Assembly (NCBI GenBank): GCA_035610835.1
Contig: CM069458.1
Span: 34,900,718 to 34,964,717 of the forward strand
Direction: 5' to 3'
DNA from: Ophiura sarsii
Lineage: Eukaryota; Echinodermata; Ophiuroidea; Amphilepidida; Ophiuridae
DNA length: 64,000 bases
Part shown: piece by piece, positions 11,201 to 24,700 of the stretch
Numbering within the stretch: position 1 is the first letter of the stretch
Layout: each line of letters opens with the position of its first letter
Notes under the pieces: model-generated
What the model saw: the letters and a program-made list of their open reading frames with translations, nothing else
Told to the model about the DNA's origin: nothing
Database searches by the model: none
Translations under genes and position numbers: made by a program

Positions 11201-14200
11201 CAGCCAGCACCACTCGGCTATATAAAATAATGTAGCACTAAACTACGGGTATATATGGTCTCCGATTTTTTAGCCTGTGAAGCCCTCCCCCCGTGGCAGC
11301 CGCTGAGTGGTAGTATATCTCGCCTGTCACGCGGCCGACCCGGGTTCAATTCCCGGGGCCAGCAGACATAATTTTTCCCATTTTTTATTTAACCCCCTCC
11401 CCCTGTTCTTCGTTCCATCCCCACTGCCACGTTCTAGGGTTAGGGTTAAACAGATGGCTATGGCATACTAGGTCATACTAGAGACCTGGCTTATTTGGAC
11501 CACCGAAATGTGGCGATGGCTAATGCACATATATAACTCCCTCTGTATATTGAGGGCTATTATGTGTCGCCAGCTGCATATGACGGAAGGCACATTCATC
11601 AATATGTCAATAGATCATTCATGTTACATATTCCAAGAATTACAAGATGAAAATGCCTTGGGGATGCCTGGATATGGCAATGGCCATCGGTGCTCGATGG
11701 TAATAACATCGTATAAAGTATATAGTGGAAAGTAATAGCATGTGCCCCAAGCATACATGGATGGTAAAATCACAAAAAATTAACTCGCTTCGCTCGCAAA
11801 CAGCACTCTTTGGATTGGCGGGATTGGTAGGAGGGAAAACACCTGCCCACCGGTTCCAAGCCCGGATAAAACAATGTCATGTGTTGATCTTAATGTTAAT
11901 CTTGGGTATTTATTTTCCAAAATGTTTTGGAAATAAATGTGAGTGTTGAAGTATTGTTGTAAATCTTCTTTTATCTATGTCTATACTTGACTTACGTGTT
12001 TAAGAAGAACATTTGTTGGGTACATATGTTCCATTACATAATTCAAAAAATGCCACAACAAGTTAAATATGTCATTTCATATGAAGTGATATATATAGTG
12101 TTTTGTTAATGATACCAGATTGTTTTAATAGCTTTATAACACATACTGTAAATAAGGCCAAAAATACATTTTGGGAAATAGCTATGCTATATGTGATTTC
12201 TTTTTATAGATAAAATAGCTAATAAATGCTTAATGCAATAAGTCTTTTGAGGATCCATTTGAGGGTTTTCTTAATAACATGCTAACTTTCTTTACAGTTC
12301 ATACTTATTTCTTTATCATGCACATTTGTAATCCTCTTGGCCTTCTTCATCCTTCTTTTGCCACTATTTTATTATTTGCAGTATATGTCTCTCTATCTCA
12401 AGGGAACAACTGCCCTAGTGTATTTTGCATATCTGTGCGCACACTGACTTTTTATGAGTTTGACTTGTATTTTGCTTATCCTCACATACTTTTGTCTTGC
12501 TCTACCTAAACTTGATAAAAACTGGTATATCCAGTCGAAACGTCGACCGCTTTCCCCCCTCTTTTACCCCCTTGCCTTCATCAACTCTCCCACATATGTT
12601 GAGACTTGCAGTTTTGCCTTTATTTATTTACCTTGTTTGTTTGTCTCTATTGAATCATACGAGATGCATATCTTGTGGCTAGTGTTACATGTTTGGTTTC
12701 TATAACCCTAATCCTACCAAATACCACCACCCACCCTGTTTCTACCCTGCATGGAAGTTTTTCGATGAAATAATGGACCCAGCATATATACTTGGCGGGC
12801 GCAATATACTGCGCCAAGTAGCCTTGACATTCTAGAAGCCTGTTTCTATTCAATCACCACCAATAACCACCTTTAGCGTGTTTCTATTCAGCACCTTTTG
12901 GTGGTGATACAGAAAAAGGTGGTGATCCTGAAGTTCACCAAAATACGCGCCAGGCAAGCGTATCCAAGCAAACCGTCATGCTACGCACCAATCTTAGTAA
13001 CCCGCACGTGGGCGCACCAAGAAAAATGATTTCATGTGTGGCGCGCAAGCACAACACGGTGCATGGAATTTCATAACCACTAAATAATCGCCTCCTGTTT
13101 CTATTCAAGATCACCACTAAAATCACCCCCAAAAATAACCCAGAAATACTGGGTTAATTTGGTAGTGATGGAGGTGGTGAAAAGGGGTGATCGCGTGTTT
13201 CTATTCAGGCCATGCCATTTCCCCAATCAACTCCCAAACACCCCAAATAACCCCCTTTTGCGTTCGAATAGAAACAGGCTCATGGTGTGTTGTGGAATTC
13301 TGTGCCCCGTGCGCCAGAGGTCCGTGGTTCAAATCCCAGGGGGTCGCGGCTATTATTTGGGTCCGTTTTCGCCCAACGGGGAAAAAATCTGAAAAAAGGG
13401 AGGGAGTAGTGTTAGGGTTAAAGAGGCAATCCAATATAAAGACTTCCATTAAGCCAGAACAGATGTTTTAAACGTCCACTACCGTCAAGCAGTTGATATT
13501 TGCATTTACTGCCCCTTGTATGACCTATAAGAGATTGTATGCTCCTCTAACTCCTTACTTTCTTAGTGTTTTAGAAGTACTGAAAAAGTGGTTATTTCAC
13601 ACGATTTATTGTTCACGTTCTACAGATTTTCAACTGTTTTGCATGTTTATAAAATTCGCGATTCGAAGCGTCATCACATAGACCTATACGCACGCAAAAT
13701 ATATTTGTATGTTATTATATTTGCGGTAGTTGGTTTGAGTATGAGAAGCGGGGAAAATAAATGTAGCACTTTTTAGAAAATTTCCACTTTTACAGTAAAG
13801 TACTGTGAGTAGCAGTGAACTGTCTGAGCTCTTTTTTTGAAAAGCCAGCAGTTCAATTGCTGTTTCTATACATGTATTATTAGTCACAGTACTCATACAT
13901 TACCAATGCCTGATAATTGCCTATCACATAAAAAATAACAGATTTTCATCATAAACGATTTAATGTGTGGAATTTCTTTTTTTTCTTCTATTCTTTTTTT
14001 TAATTTCCTGTTTTTACCTATATTTTATCCGTGATCACATGGGTGACATTTCTAGTACAATTAAAATTTGAACATTTTGTGAGTTGTGCCCCATAGGGTT
14101 TAACCCAATTTTTGGAAGTTTTGATAATTCAAGTTATCCAAAGCCAATATGTATTGTATACATAGGTTACAAGAGAAAATTGGATATAAAACATCCCACA

Positions 14201-15747
14201 CATATTGTCAGTTATAAAAAGCGAGGCTTTAGAAAACAAAAACGGTTTGATAATTTTGTGTGTGTATAATAATGTTGTTTTTAAAAGTACACATTAAAAA
14301 ATCTGTCAATGAGGGTATGCACAATTTTGGATGGGAAAATGATTTTAAAATATATTCATTTGTTGGTTTGTAACTTTAGGACATTTTAGATGTTGTGCTC
14401 TTTACTTACATACCAATTTTCAAAGAACTAATAGAACTTTGCACTTTCTCAATTGGCCAATGTGTCAAGTGCACCATATTGTACCCAATGAATGATAGAC
14501 ATGCAAGGACAAGGACCTGATACTGCTGCTAAATGATGCAGCAAAGCGACTTAATGGATACATACTCCAAAAGTTCTTCATGACATTCAATATGCCAACT
14601 TTAAAGATAGGATGTGAGGAGCAAAACCAGTCAGAAGTGATGGCAATATACCTTCTTTTTTTTTTTTGGGGGGGGGGCATTTGGGGGGACAGGTCTGTTA
14701 TCAGGGGGGCATAACCAGCATTTTTTGTTGTTGTTAAAAAATTAAAAAAATTAAGGGGGAAAAGGGCCTCTACCTTCTTTTTTTGAAAAAGTTAGGCTAC
14801 TAAACATGTTTTTCTTTTTACTTTGCCTAACATTAGTATTTGGTGACGTATGATTTGAAGTCCTGAGTAAATGTGCTCACTGGTGTTGGTATATATTCAA
14901 TAAGTGGTGGGTTAATTATGTTGTACACAATACACCATTAATCAGTATAGAAACAGTCTTTATATTGAGATGAACTTGATAAATGAACACATTTTCCATT
15001 GTTTTCTAGTGAAAAGATATACATCAATGATCCAATGTTAAACAAATGACAATCCAATGTTTTCCATTGAACTAATAGCAGAAAATAAGATTGAGATGTT
15101 GACTCAAATGTGATGTCATCAGCAGGACTCAAATCTATCATGGTCCTTGACGGCAATGGTCCACTTACACTGGTTCTAGCCCACCACATTCTACCACATC
15201 ATAAGGCATGATGTCATAACTGAGTGAGGCGATTTAAACGAAGCAAATCGCGTTGTGATTAAATCGCGAAAATTGAAAAAATCGAAGCAGCAACGCGTTT
15301 AAATCGTGTTGACTTTTTCCAAACATAATCCTTGGGAGTCCTGTTGCAAGTTACTGAATATAACGGGCCATCGTTTTTCACCCGATAATATCGCCTTTGC
15401 AACGTTCAAACCCTTACAGTCAGTCTGCATGTCACGCGTGCAGCGTCTATTTTCTAAGCACACAGCACGGCGTGACCTCGTCACTACCGAGCAATACCGA
15501 ATGTAAACATTGAAAACATCACGCATTTCACGTCAATTTGTCCCGATATTTTACACTCAAAATTAAAATTGAAGACATTGATTATATCAGAAAAGGGTCA
15601 GTATTTATGTACATGCGTTGATTTTTGTCAAAACTAAACTATTTGGGGGTGAAAATAGAGAAATTCCGAATGCATTATTTTTGGAGATTTAAAAAAGAAA
15701 ATGACACTAGAAACGGCTAATTCATACCTTTCTACAATACGTCCTCT

Positions 15748-15786
<39 letters not shown>

Positions 15787-18700
15787 GACTATAAAACAAA
15801 GACCCAAGACCCAAGACCCAAAAACAAAGACCCAAGACCACCCAACTATAAAACAAAGACCCCCTCAACTATAAAACAAAGACCCCCTCAACTATAAAAC
15901 AAAGACCCCCTCAACTATAAAACAAAGACCCCCTCAACTATAAAACAAAGACCCCCTCAACTATAAAACAAAGACCCCCTCAACTTTAAAACAAAGACCC
16001 CCTCAACTATAAAACAAAGACCCCCTCAACTATAAAACAAAGACCCCCTCAACTATAAACAAAGACCCCCTCAACTATAAAAAAGACCCCCTCAACTATA
16101 AAAAAAGACCCCCTCAACTATAAAACAAAGACCCCCCTCAACTATAAAACAAAGACCCCCTCAACTATAAAACAAAGACCCCCTCAACTATAAAACAAAG
16201 ACCCCCTCAACTATAAAACAAAGACCCCTCAACTATAAAACAAAGACCCCTCAACTATAAAACAAAGACCCCCTCAACTATAAAACAAAGACCCCCTCAA
16301 CTATAAAACAAAGACCCACCCAACTATAAAACAAAGACCCACCAACTATAAATTAGGCTCTGTTTTGAAATGTATAGGTACAGAGCGTGCGCTGAACTTG
16401 GTCCACATTGGGTACGCGGCGCACGTAAACACACCGCCACCGCCCAGTTGGACAGGTATTGCTCAATTCCCGGTTTGGTTATGGCCTATGTAAAATAAAG
16501 ATTTGTTTGCGCACCTGATAATTATTGGTAGGCCTACTGTCTAGTTTTCTAACTATAATGGTGGTCCAGAAAACGTTCTAATGAAATGTGGTAATAAAGT
16601 TTGAATAATGAACATTGAAACCAATTCGCGCGAAGCGAGCAAACATTTGCCGCATAATATTTCTTCTTTATAATTATCATGTTTTAATGTTGTAAACATA
16701 AATAACCTGACTGCAGGGTGACGTTCTGGAACCTCTCCCCTCAGTTTAGGCTCTCTCGCCGTCATTGATCATATTGACTTTTTATCGTTTGGAATTGTGC
16801 CGGTCACAACATATTTTTAATGACATTCTATATTTGTACATTTGTCCTAATATAATTGTTCTTTATATTTTACATTTGATATTCATGGTAGTTGTTTGAC
16901 TTATATTATGATGTGTATTGGTAGTTTTTATGATAATTATTATTTTTTAATGTATTTTTATCTTTTGGATGGGGCCTTTTTGCTTGTAAAGCGCCCAGGG
17001 ACCAATGTTTTGGGCGCTATATAAATACATTATTAGTGTTATTATTATTATTATTATTTGCTATTTTAACACTAAAAAGCTCCAGAAAAAAACGTCCCCC
17101 TTAGCTGAATTTACGAGCCGACGGCAAAAAAAATTGAGGACCTTTAACGATTATTTTTGGGTACAATTAAAAAAAAGTCTTGGTCAGCACCCCCGTAAAT
17201 TTTAATTGATTTGATATTAAAACATAACTTTTTTTAAATTTATTTTGAGTATACGAAATACGAACGCGCCACGCGGCATTACAAAGTAGTCTCAACTCAA
17301 AGCTTTCCAAATTGAAATTGATTTGATGAGCATAACTTTTTATGCGCGCGTAGCGTGCGAAAATTTTCGACTTTAGGCCTACACCAATTTTTTTGCACGA
17401 TTGAACTTCATTTTTGCTCTAAATAAGCTTGTACCAACAATATTGCATTTTGGAAGAAATATGCGCGCGAAAATTTTTCATTTGTGTACTTTTGACTTTT
17501 GAGCATAATTCCATGATTCCTTTGGTCAAATGAACCGAACCGACACTGCCAATCTCAACCGACACGACTTCAATATGGGGGGGGGGGGGCGGTTTTGTTT
17601 CTTTTATAAAGGAGTCTACTCATATTTGCATCTTTACTTTAAATATTAATGAGATATTATATGTTGAATATGCATCACCACCTCCCTCACTTCACCCCAA
17701 TTTCCATCCCTAACCGTCTCCCCATCCGCATCACCTCACCTATCCAGGCTATCCTCACCTCACCTATGACCAAACGTTTCAAAACAAAACAATAAAAAGG
17801 GCCCCGCCTCCTTCTTTAAAAAAAAAAAAAAGTCAGAACGCTAAACATGTTTTTTTTTTTATTCGGCCTAACACCACACATGGTTGTCAAGTGAACTCGC
17901 AAACCACTTCAAAAAGTTGAAACACGAAACCGCAAGATTATGTCTATGAATGTGTAATACCAGGTTACGATACGGATACGGGCGTACATGTACATGTATG
18001 ACAGAGTAAAATTTGGAACACGCGGCGTTACAATACAAATAGGATCGGGGAAATTCCTACACTACTTGTGCTTGTATACTATACACGACACAAGGGCTAT
18101 AACGAGCGGTAGTGATAAACACTGTAGTAGATGGAATTAAATATATTGCCAACTGAATTATTTTATCGTCAATCGTTTCGAAATCCCAGTTCGAAATATT
18201 GCATCAAGTTATAGTTGAGGGGTCTTTGTTTTATAGTTGAGGGGTCTTTGTTTTATAGTTGGGTGGGTCTTTGTTTTATAGTTGAGGGGGTCTTTGTTTT
18301 ATAGTGGAGGGGTCTTTGTTTTATAGTTGAGGGGGTCTTTGTTTTATAGTTGAGGGGGTCTTTGTTTTATAGTTGAGGGGGTCTTTGTTTTATAGTTGAG
18401 GGGTCTTTGTTTTATAGTTGAGGGGGTCTTTGTTTTATAGTTGGGTGGGTCTTTGTTTTATAGTTGAGGGGTCTTTGTTTTATAGTTGAGGGGTCTTTGT
18501 TTTATAGTTGAGGGGGTCTTTGTTTTATAGTTGAGGGGGTCTTTGTTTTATAGTTGAGGGGGTCTTTGTTTTATAGTTGAGGGGGTCTTTGTTTTATAGT
18601 TGAGGGGGTCTTTGTTTTATAGTTGAGGGGGTCTTTGTTTTATAGTTGGGTNNNNNNNNNNNNNNNNNNNNNNNNNNNNNNNNNNNNNNNNNNNNNNNNN

Positions 18701-21700
18701 NNNNNNNNNNNNNNNNNNNNNNNNNNNNNNNNNNNNNNNNNNNNNNNNNNNAAAAAATCGGACTCCCCCTCAAATCGCCCATTCCCCACCCCACCCCCAC
18801 CAAAAATTGGACTCTCCACAAAACGCCCACCGCTCCCACCACCCCCCAAAAAATCAAACTCGGACACCCCCTATACAAAACACCCATCCCCAAAAAATCG
18901 GACTCCCCCCACAATACACCCATTCCAAAAAAAATGAATTCGGATTCCCCCCCCCCCCCACCACTAAAAACGACCATTCCCCCTCTCAAAAAAATCGGAC
19001 TCCCAAACAAAACTCCCACCCCCCCCCCCCCCCCACAAAGAAAAAAATCGGACTCTCCCACAAAACGCCGCCCCCCCCAAAAAAAAAACCCTCTGATTCG
19101 GACTCTTCAACAAAACACCCATCGCCCCCCCCCCCCCAAAAAAAAAAAGTCGGACTCTCCCACAAACAAATGTGGACTCCCCCCACCACAAAAAAAAATC
19201 AGACTCCCCCACAAATCGCCCACCCCCTCCCCAAAGAAAAAAGAAATCGCAGGTAACCCCGTTTGAAATCAATACTCCCTGTATTGAAGATTAAGGTCAA
19301 ATGGAGTTACCCAACCCCGTTTGAAACCAATACTCAATACTCCCTGTGATGAAGATTAATGTCAAATGGAGTTACCCACGCAGGTAACCCCGTTTAAAAC
19401 CAACTCCCTGTGTTGAAGATTAATGTCAAATGGAGTTACCCAACCCCGTTTAAAACCAATACTCCCTGTGTTGAAGATTAATGTCAAAATGGAGTTACCC
19501 ACGCAAGTAACCCCGTTTAAAACCAATACTCCCTGTGTTGAAGATTAATGTCAAAATGGAGTTACCCACGCAGGTAACCCCGTTTAAAACCAATACTCTC
19601 TGTGTTGAAGATTAATGTCAAATGGAGTTACCCACGCAGTTCCAGGTAACCCCGTTTAAAACCAATACACCCTGTGTTGAAGATTAATGTCAAATGGAGT
19701 TACCCACGCAGGTAACCCCGTTTAAAACCAATACTAAGGTCATATCAGTGGAAGACCACATGGATTCATTAGGTTTTATATTATCAGATATTTCCCCACC
19801 ACAAAACGCACAAGTTCCCCCCCCCCCCAAAAAAAAAACCTCCCCAAAAATCGCCCATTCCCAAAAAAATAATTTCGGATTCCCCCCCCCCCCCCCACCC
19901 CCACCACAAAACGACCATTCCCCCTCCAAAAAAAATCGGACTCCCCAACAAAACGCCCATTCCCCAACAAATTAATTTGGACCCTACCACAAAACGCCCA
20001 TTCCCCCACAAAAAAATCGGACTCTCCCACAAATCGCCCATCCCCCCGCCCCCCCCCCCCCCCCCCAGAAGAAAAAAATCGCAGGTAACCCCATTTGAAA
20101 TCAATACTCCCTGTGTTGAAGATTAATGTCAAATGGAGTTACCCACGCAGGTAACCCCGTTTAAAACCAACTCCCTGTGTTGAAGATTAATGTCAAATGG
20201 AGTTACCCAACCCCGTTTAAAACCAATACTCCCTGTGTTGAAGATTAATGTCAAATGGAGTTACCCACGCAGGTAACCCCGTTTAAAACCAATACTAAGG
20301 TCATATCAGTGGAAGACCACATGGATTCATTAGGTTTTATATTATCAGATATTTCCCCACCACAAAACGCCCATTCCCCCACAAAAAAAATCGGACTCTC
20401 CCACAAATCGCCCATCCCCCCCGCCCCCCCCCCCCCCCCCCCCCCAAGAAGAAAAAAATCGCAGGTAACCCCATTTGAAATCAATACTCCCTGTGTTGAA
20501 GATTAATGTCAAATGGAGTTACCCACGCAGGTAACCCCGTTTAAAACCAACTCCCTGTGTTGAAGATTAATGTCAAATGGAGTTACCCAACCCCGTTTAA
20601 AACCAATACTCCCTGTGTTGAAGATTAATGTCAAATGGAGTTACCCACGCAGGTAACCCCGTTTAAAACCAATACTCTCTGTGTTGAAGATTAATGTCAA
20701 ATGGAGTTACCCACGCAGGTAACCCCGTTTAAAACCAATACACCCTGTGTTGAAGATTAATGTCAAATGGAGTTGCCCACGCAGGTAACCCCGTTTAAAA
20801 CCAATACTAAGGTCATATCAGTGGAAGACCACATGGATTCATTAGGTTTTATATTATCAGATATTTCCCCACCACAAAACGCCCAAGTTCCCCCCCCCCC
20901 CCACAAAAATAAATAAATCTCGGACTCCCAAACAAAACGCCCATTCTCCCCCCCCCCCCCCCAAAAAAAAAAAAATCGAACTCGGACTCCTCCACCCCCA
21001 CAAAACACCCACCCTGTGATGAAGATTATGGTCATGTCAGTGGAAGACCACTTGGATTCATTAGGTTTTATATTATCAAATATTTCCCCACCACAAAACG
21101 CCCACAAAAAAAAATCGGACTCCCCAAAAATCGCCCATTCCCCCAAAAATAATTTCGGACTACCCCCCCCCCACCACAAAATGCTCATTCCCCCACAAAA
21201 AAATCGTACTCCCCCACAAATCGCCCATCCCCGCCCACCCCCCCCCCCCCCCCCCCCCCCTCTTCCACAAGAAGAAAGAAAAATCGCAGGTAACCCCATT
21301 TGAAATCAATACTCCCTGTGTTGAAGATTAATGTCAAATGGAGTTACCCACGCAGGTAACCCCGTTTAAAACCAATACTCCCTGTGATGAAGATTATGGT
21401 CATGTCAGTGGAAGACCACTTGGATTCATTAGGTTTTATATTATCAAATATTTCCCCACCACAAAACGCCCAAGTTTCCCCCTCCAAAAAAAATCGGACT
21501 CCCAAACAAAACGCCCATTCTCCCCACCCCCCCTAAAAAACGGACTCTCCCCACAAATCGCCCATTCCCCACCCCACCCTCCAAAAAAAATCGGACTCCC
21601 CACAAAACGCCCACCACCCTCCCCCCCCCCCCATCCAAAAAAAAATGGAACTCGGACTCCCCCACAAAACACCAACCCCCCCCCCCCCAAAAATAAATAA

Positions 21701-24700
21701 ATTCGGACTCCCCCACAAAACGCCCATCCCCCCACCCCAAAATAAATTCGGACTCCCCCCCCCCCACCACAAAACGACCATTCCCCCTCCCAAAAAAAAT
21801 TCGGACTCCCAAACAAAACACCCATCCCCCCAATAAAAAATCGAACTCTCTCACAACCCCCACCCCCCCCCCCCCCCCCAAAAAAAAAGAAGAAAAAGAA
21901 ATCGGGCTCGGACTCCTCAACAAAACACCCATCCCCCAAAAAAATCGGGCTCCCCACAAAACAAAATCTCAATGACCATTGTGATTTAGGAATTGATATT
22001 GGTATCAAATTTAAGCCCAAGACAATGTATATATAATATGATTATAACGATAGATCGATTTTAACGATTTAAACTTTAAAGTTAGGAAAATGTTAGAAAC
22101 CCGACATTAGCAAAAGACAAGTTTTTGAATTACGGCCGATGCGCTTAGATTCCCGACTGTGTAAAATCTAACTGTTATCGATATATAATTTACAATTTTA
22201 ATCGAAAGCTTGCTAAAATAGCTAGAGTTAATACCAAATTGAAAGAATTTCTATGTATAAATTTCTATTTATGCCCCCAAACTATGACGCATTATACACG
22301 CAGGCCACCGTACTTTTAGATTTTTAGAAGATTTAAACCATGTTCTGGCAAGGTTATTTTTAAATGTTCACATAGAAAGTCATTCAATTTGGTATTAAAC
22401 TCTAGCTATTTTAGCAAGCTTATGATTAAAATTGTAAAATATGTATCGATAACGGTTAGATTTTAAGCAATCGAGCATCTAAGCCCTCTACGGTCATTTT
22501 TCAAGTTGATTTTTCGCAAGACTTACGGCCGTGCACCGTGAAAGTAGGACTACTATTTATTAACAACAAATAGTTAATATTATTTGTGAATGATCTATCA
22601 TTAAAATTCATATTGTTAACTTTAATTTGATACCAACCTCGTCTGCTAAATCACTGTAGTTCCCGAGAAATCACTATTTTAATCACGCGTATTGATAAGA
22701 AGTATTGCGCAATAAGAGTTTTCGTCTGGAACTATTTATAGGTGTGCTACCTCAGTAACTTTGATTTTTTATATGATCATTTTGTTTCAATATTTTGAGT
22801 TATTCATAAACCAAATATTATTTCAAAATCATACACAAATTGTCTTCGATATTGGTTAAACAGTTTTTGAGTTTACTTGTTTTCTACAAACCCGGTTGAC
22901 CCCAACATTGATCCGACGACGCCCGAAAACCTTGAATTTTCGATGTTGTCGTCTTAAAGGGTGTATGATTTAACAATGTCAATCAATGTTGCCATTTCAT
23001 TAAATATTAATAATTTCTTTTTTCATTCCATTACATTGCATTGTCTCTGCTGACGATATCCTGAAAGTTTCACCAACATTTAGGGACGTTTGGTATACAA
23101 TCACTATCTTCAGAAGATAGCAGCTGACGGCGTGAGCGTACAAATACGCGACTTTCAAACGCGCGTCCGTAGGCGTCAGAGTACGTTGTGTATTATAGTT
23201 ACGACGCATGCTGTCTTCTGAATCCATTGCTTTCTCCCGAAGGAGGTGTTTATTGGTTGCTATCTTCTGAAGATAGCATCTAACATTTGCTATCTTCAGA
23301 CGATAGTAAAGGCTTAAAAAGGCTACATCGTTTAGTGTTGAAAAAAAAAAAAAAATGCAATTTTATATGATAAACGGCGAATGTTGGTAAACTGTTTCAG
23401 ATGGTAGTTAGTATATGCCTAAGTATTACTTTGATGCAAAAAAACCTGATTTCCAGGATAATTGAGGGCGCACTCGCATATGTATCTCTCAATGCCCCTT
23501 TAGGCTAATGAAAGTGAATTGTTAGTTTCCCGTCACATTTTTTTGGGTCAGTGAGTAGGCGACTATTTCATTATTCATTATTCATTATTTTTGAAACATT
23601 CATTTTTTATATAATATATGTGCCCAAATACGTGTAGAACCAAGAGTGTATAATTGTGAACAGGGGCATAACTATGTCCTTACTACAATAAATAAATGAA
23701 TTCCAGACCATTTTGCATACAAAGTCTTGTTTATTTTAAAACTGTCTTCCTCTTACTGCTTTTCAGAAGATTTTTCATACTAACAATCGCTAAAAATGAA
23801 GAAAAAATAATTGTCATATGGACCGTGACGCGTGGTATGTCGAGTATTCGATTGACATCGTATTTGTACTTATTTAGTGATGAAATACGATATAATTGTG
23901 TCAAATTGGCTTATTTCTTCTAAACAAACAAATAATGAAATATTTACCAAATAATGAAATATTCACGCGGGGACCAAAATGTGAGTCGGTCGGGCGACGG
24001 GAAACTAACAATTCACTTTCATTAGCCTTTACCAAGACAGTTTTTCCCCTTAAATACCAACACATGTCTCTAAAATTATGCGTCTCAAAATATGGGACGC
24101 GTCTTACAACGTGTCTTCTACACAATTTTTACAGATTATTGTCTGTTGGGGCAACCCACCATCCCCTCCCTTTCATTTTCAGTAGTGGCATTTTCAGCCA
24201 AATTCGAGCGGTTTTTTTATTGTTGCTGTTTTGGAGCCAATTGTTAACCAATTTCACTGAAATAGTTTCGCTTCCCGTAAAATAATGTGTTTCTCGTCCG
24301 GACTTTTTAAAATTCGGTGAGGGAGACCCTTATTATTAGTAGAAGCATTTGTCCGAATCATAGTAACGGGGAGTCACTCACTGTTTATTTATTTACCTCA
24401 TTGCTCTATCCATAGCCTGTAAATCTTGTGTGGACTGTGTTTATTAAAAATCATGAAAATATTTGATAATCTCAAAAAATTGGTGAGGGCGGGGATGAGA
24501 AAGTGTTTATTATTTTACTTGGCCTTATCAAATTTTGTTTACCAAAATAAACCCGTTGTTTATATTCCGCCGTGTTTTTAATGGGGATCTGGTTATTAAG
24601 CTGATTATGAAAGGATAAATGCTGGCCAGGACGGTTAAAAGTGTCATATGATATTATTATATTCCTCAAAATTTTACATCAAAATATACAGTTACATTAT

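Larger units (their letters stand above)
8289..11740 (-). repeat. array of decayed PEX12 exon 7 fragments with their 3' splice site
   Basis: At least ten units of about 120-145 bp repeat the end of intron 6 plus the first about 90 bp of exon 7. Units begin near 8300, 8444, 8562, 8706, 8827, 9465, 9551, 9680 and 10490, with further pieces near 11017, 11505 and 11655; two units at about 10315-10450 are inverted. Two unit types alternate. In the exon's frame the first unit reads WRRIAFHY before a stop, against WRHIAFQY in the real exon, so the units descend from the exon and are dead. Transposons at 8938-9224, 9752-10279 and 10639-10984 split the array. Confidence 0.85.

Noticed and set aside
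13290..13355. tRNA gene suggested by GTGGTTCAAATCCC
   Set aside because: No matching A box or pairing acceptor arms were found; at best a tRNA-derived repeat scrap.
15789..18651. CRISPR-like regular repeats
   Set aside because: Units are directly adjacent without unique spacers, and the host is an animal; it is a minisatellite.
18594..22020. Long proline-rich and glycine-rich open frames on both strands
   Set aside because: They follow C-rich tandem repeats, overlap in several frames and run into the N gap. No start or splice context supports a protein.
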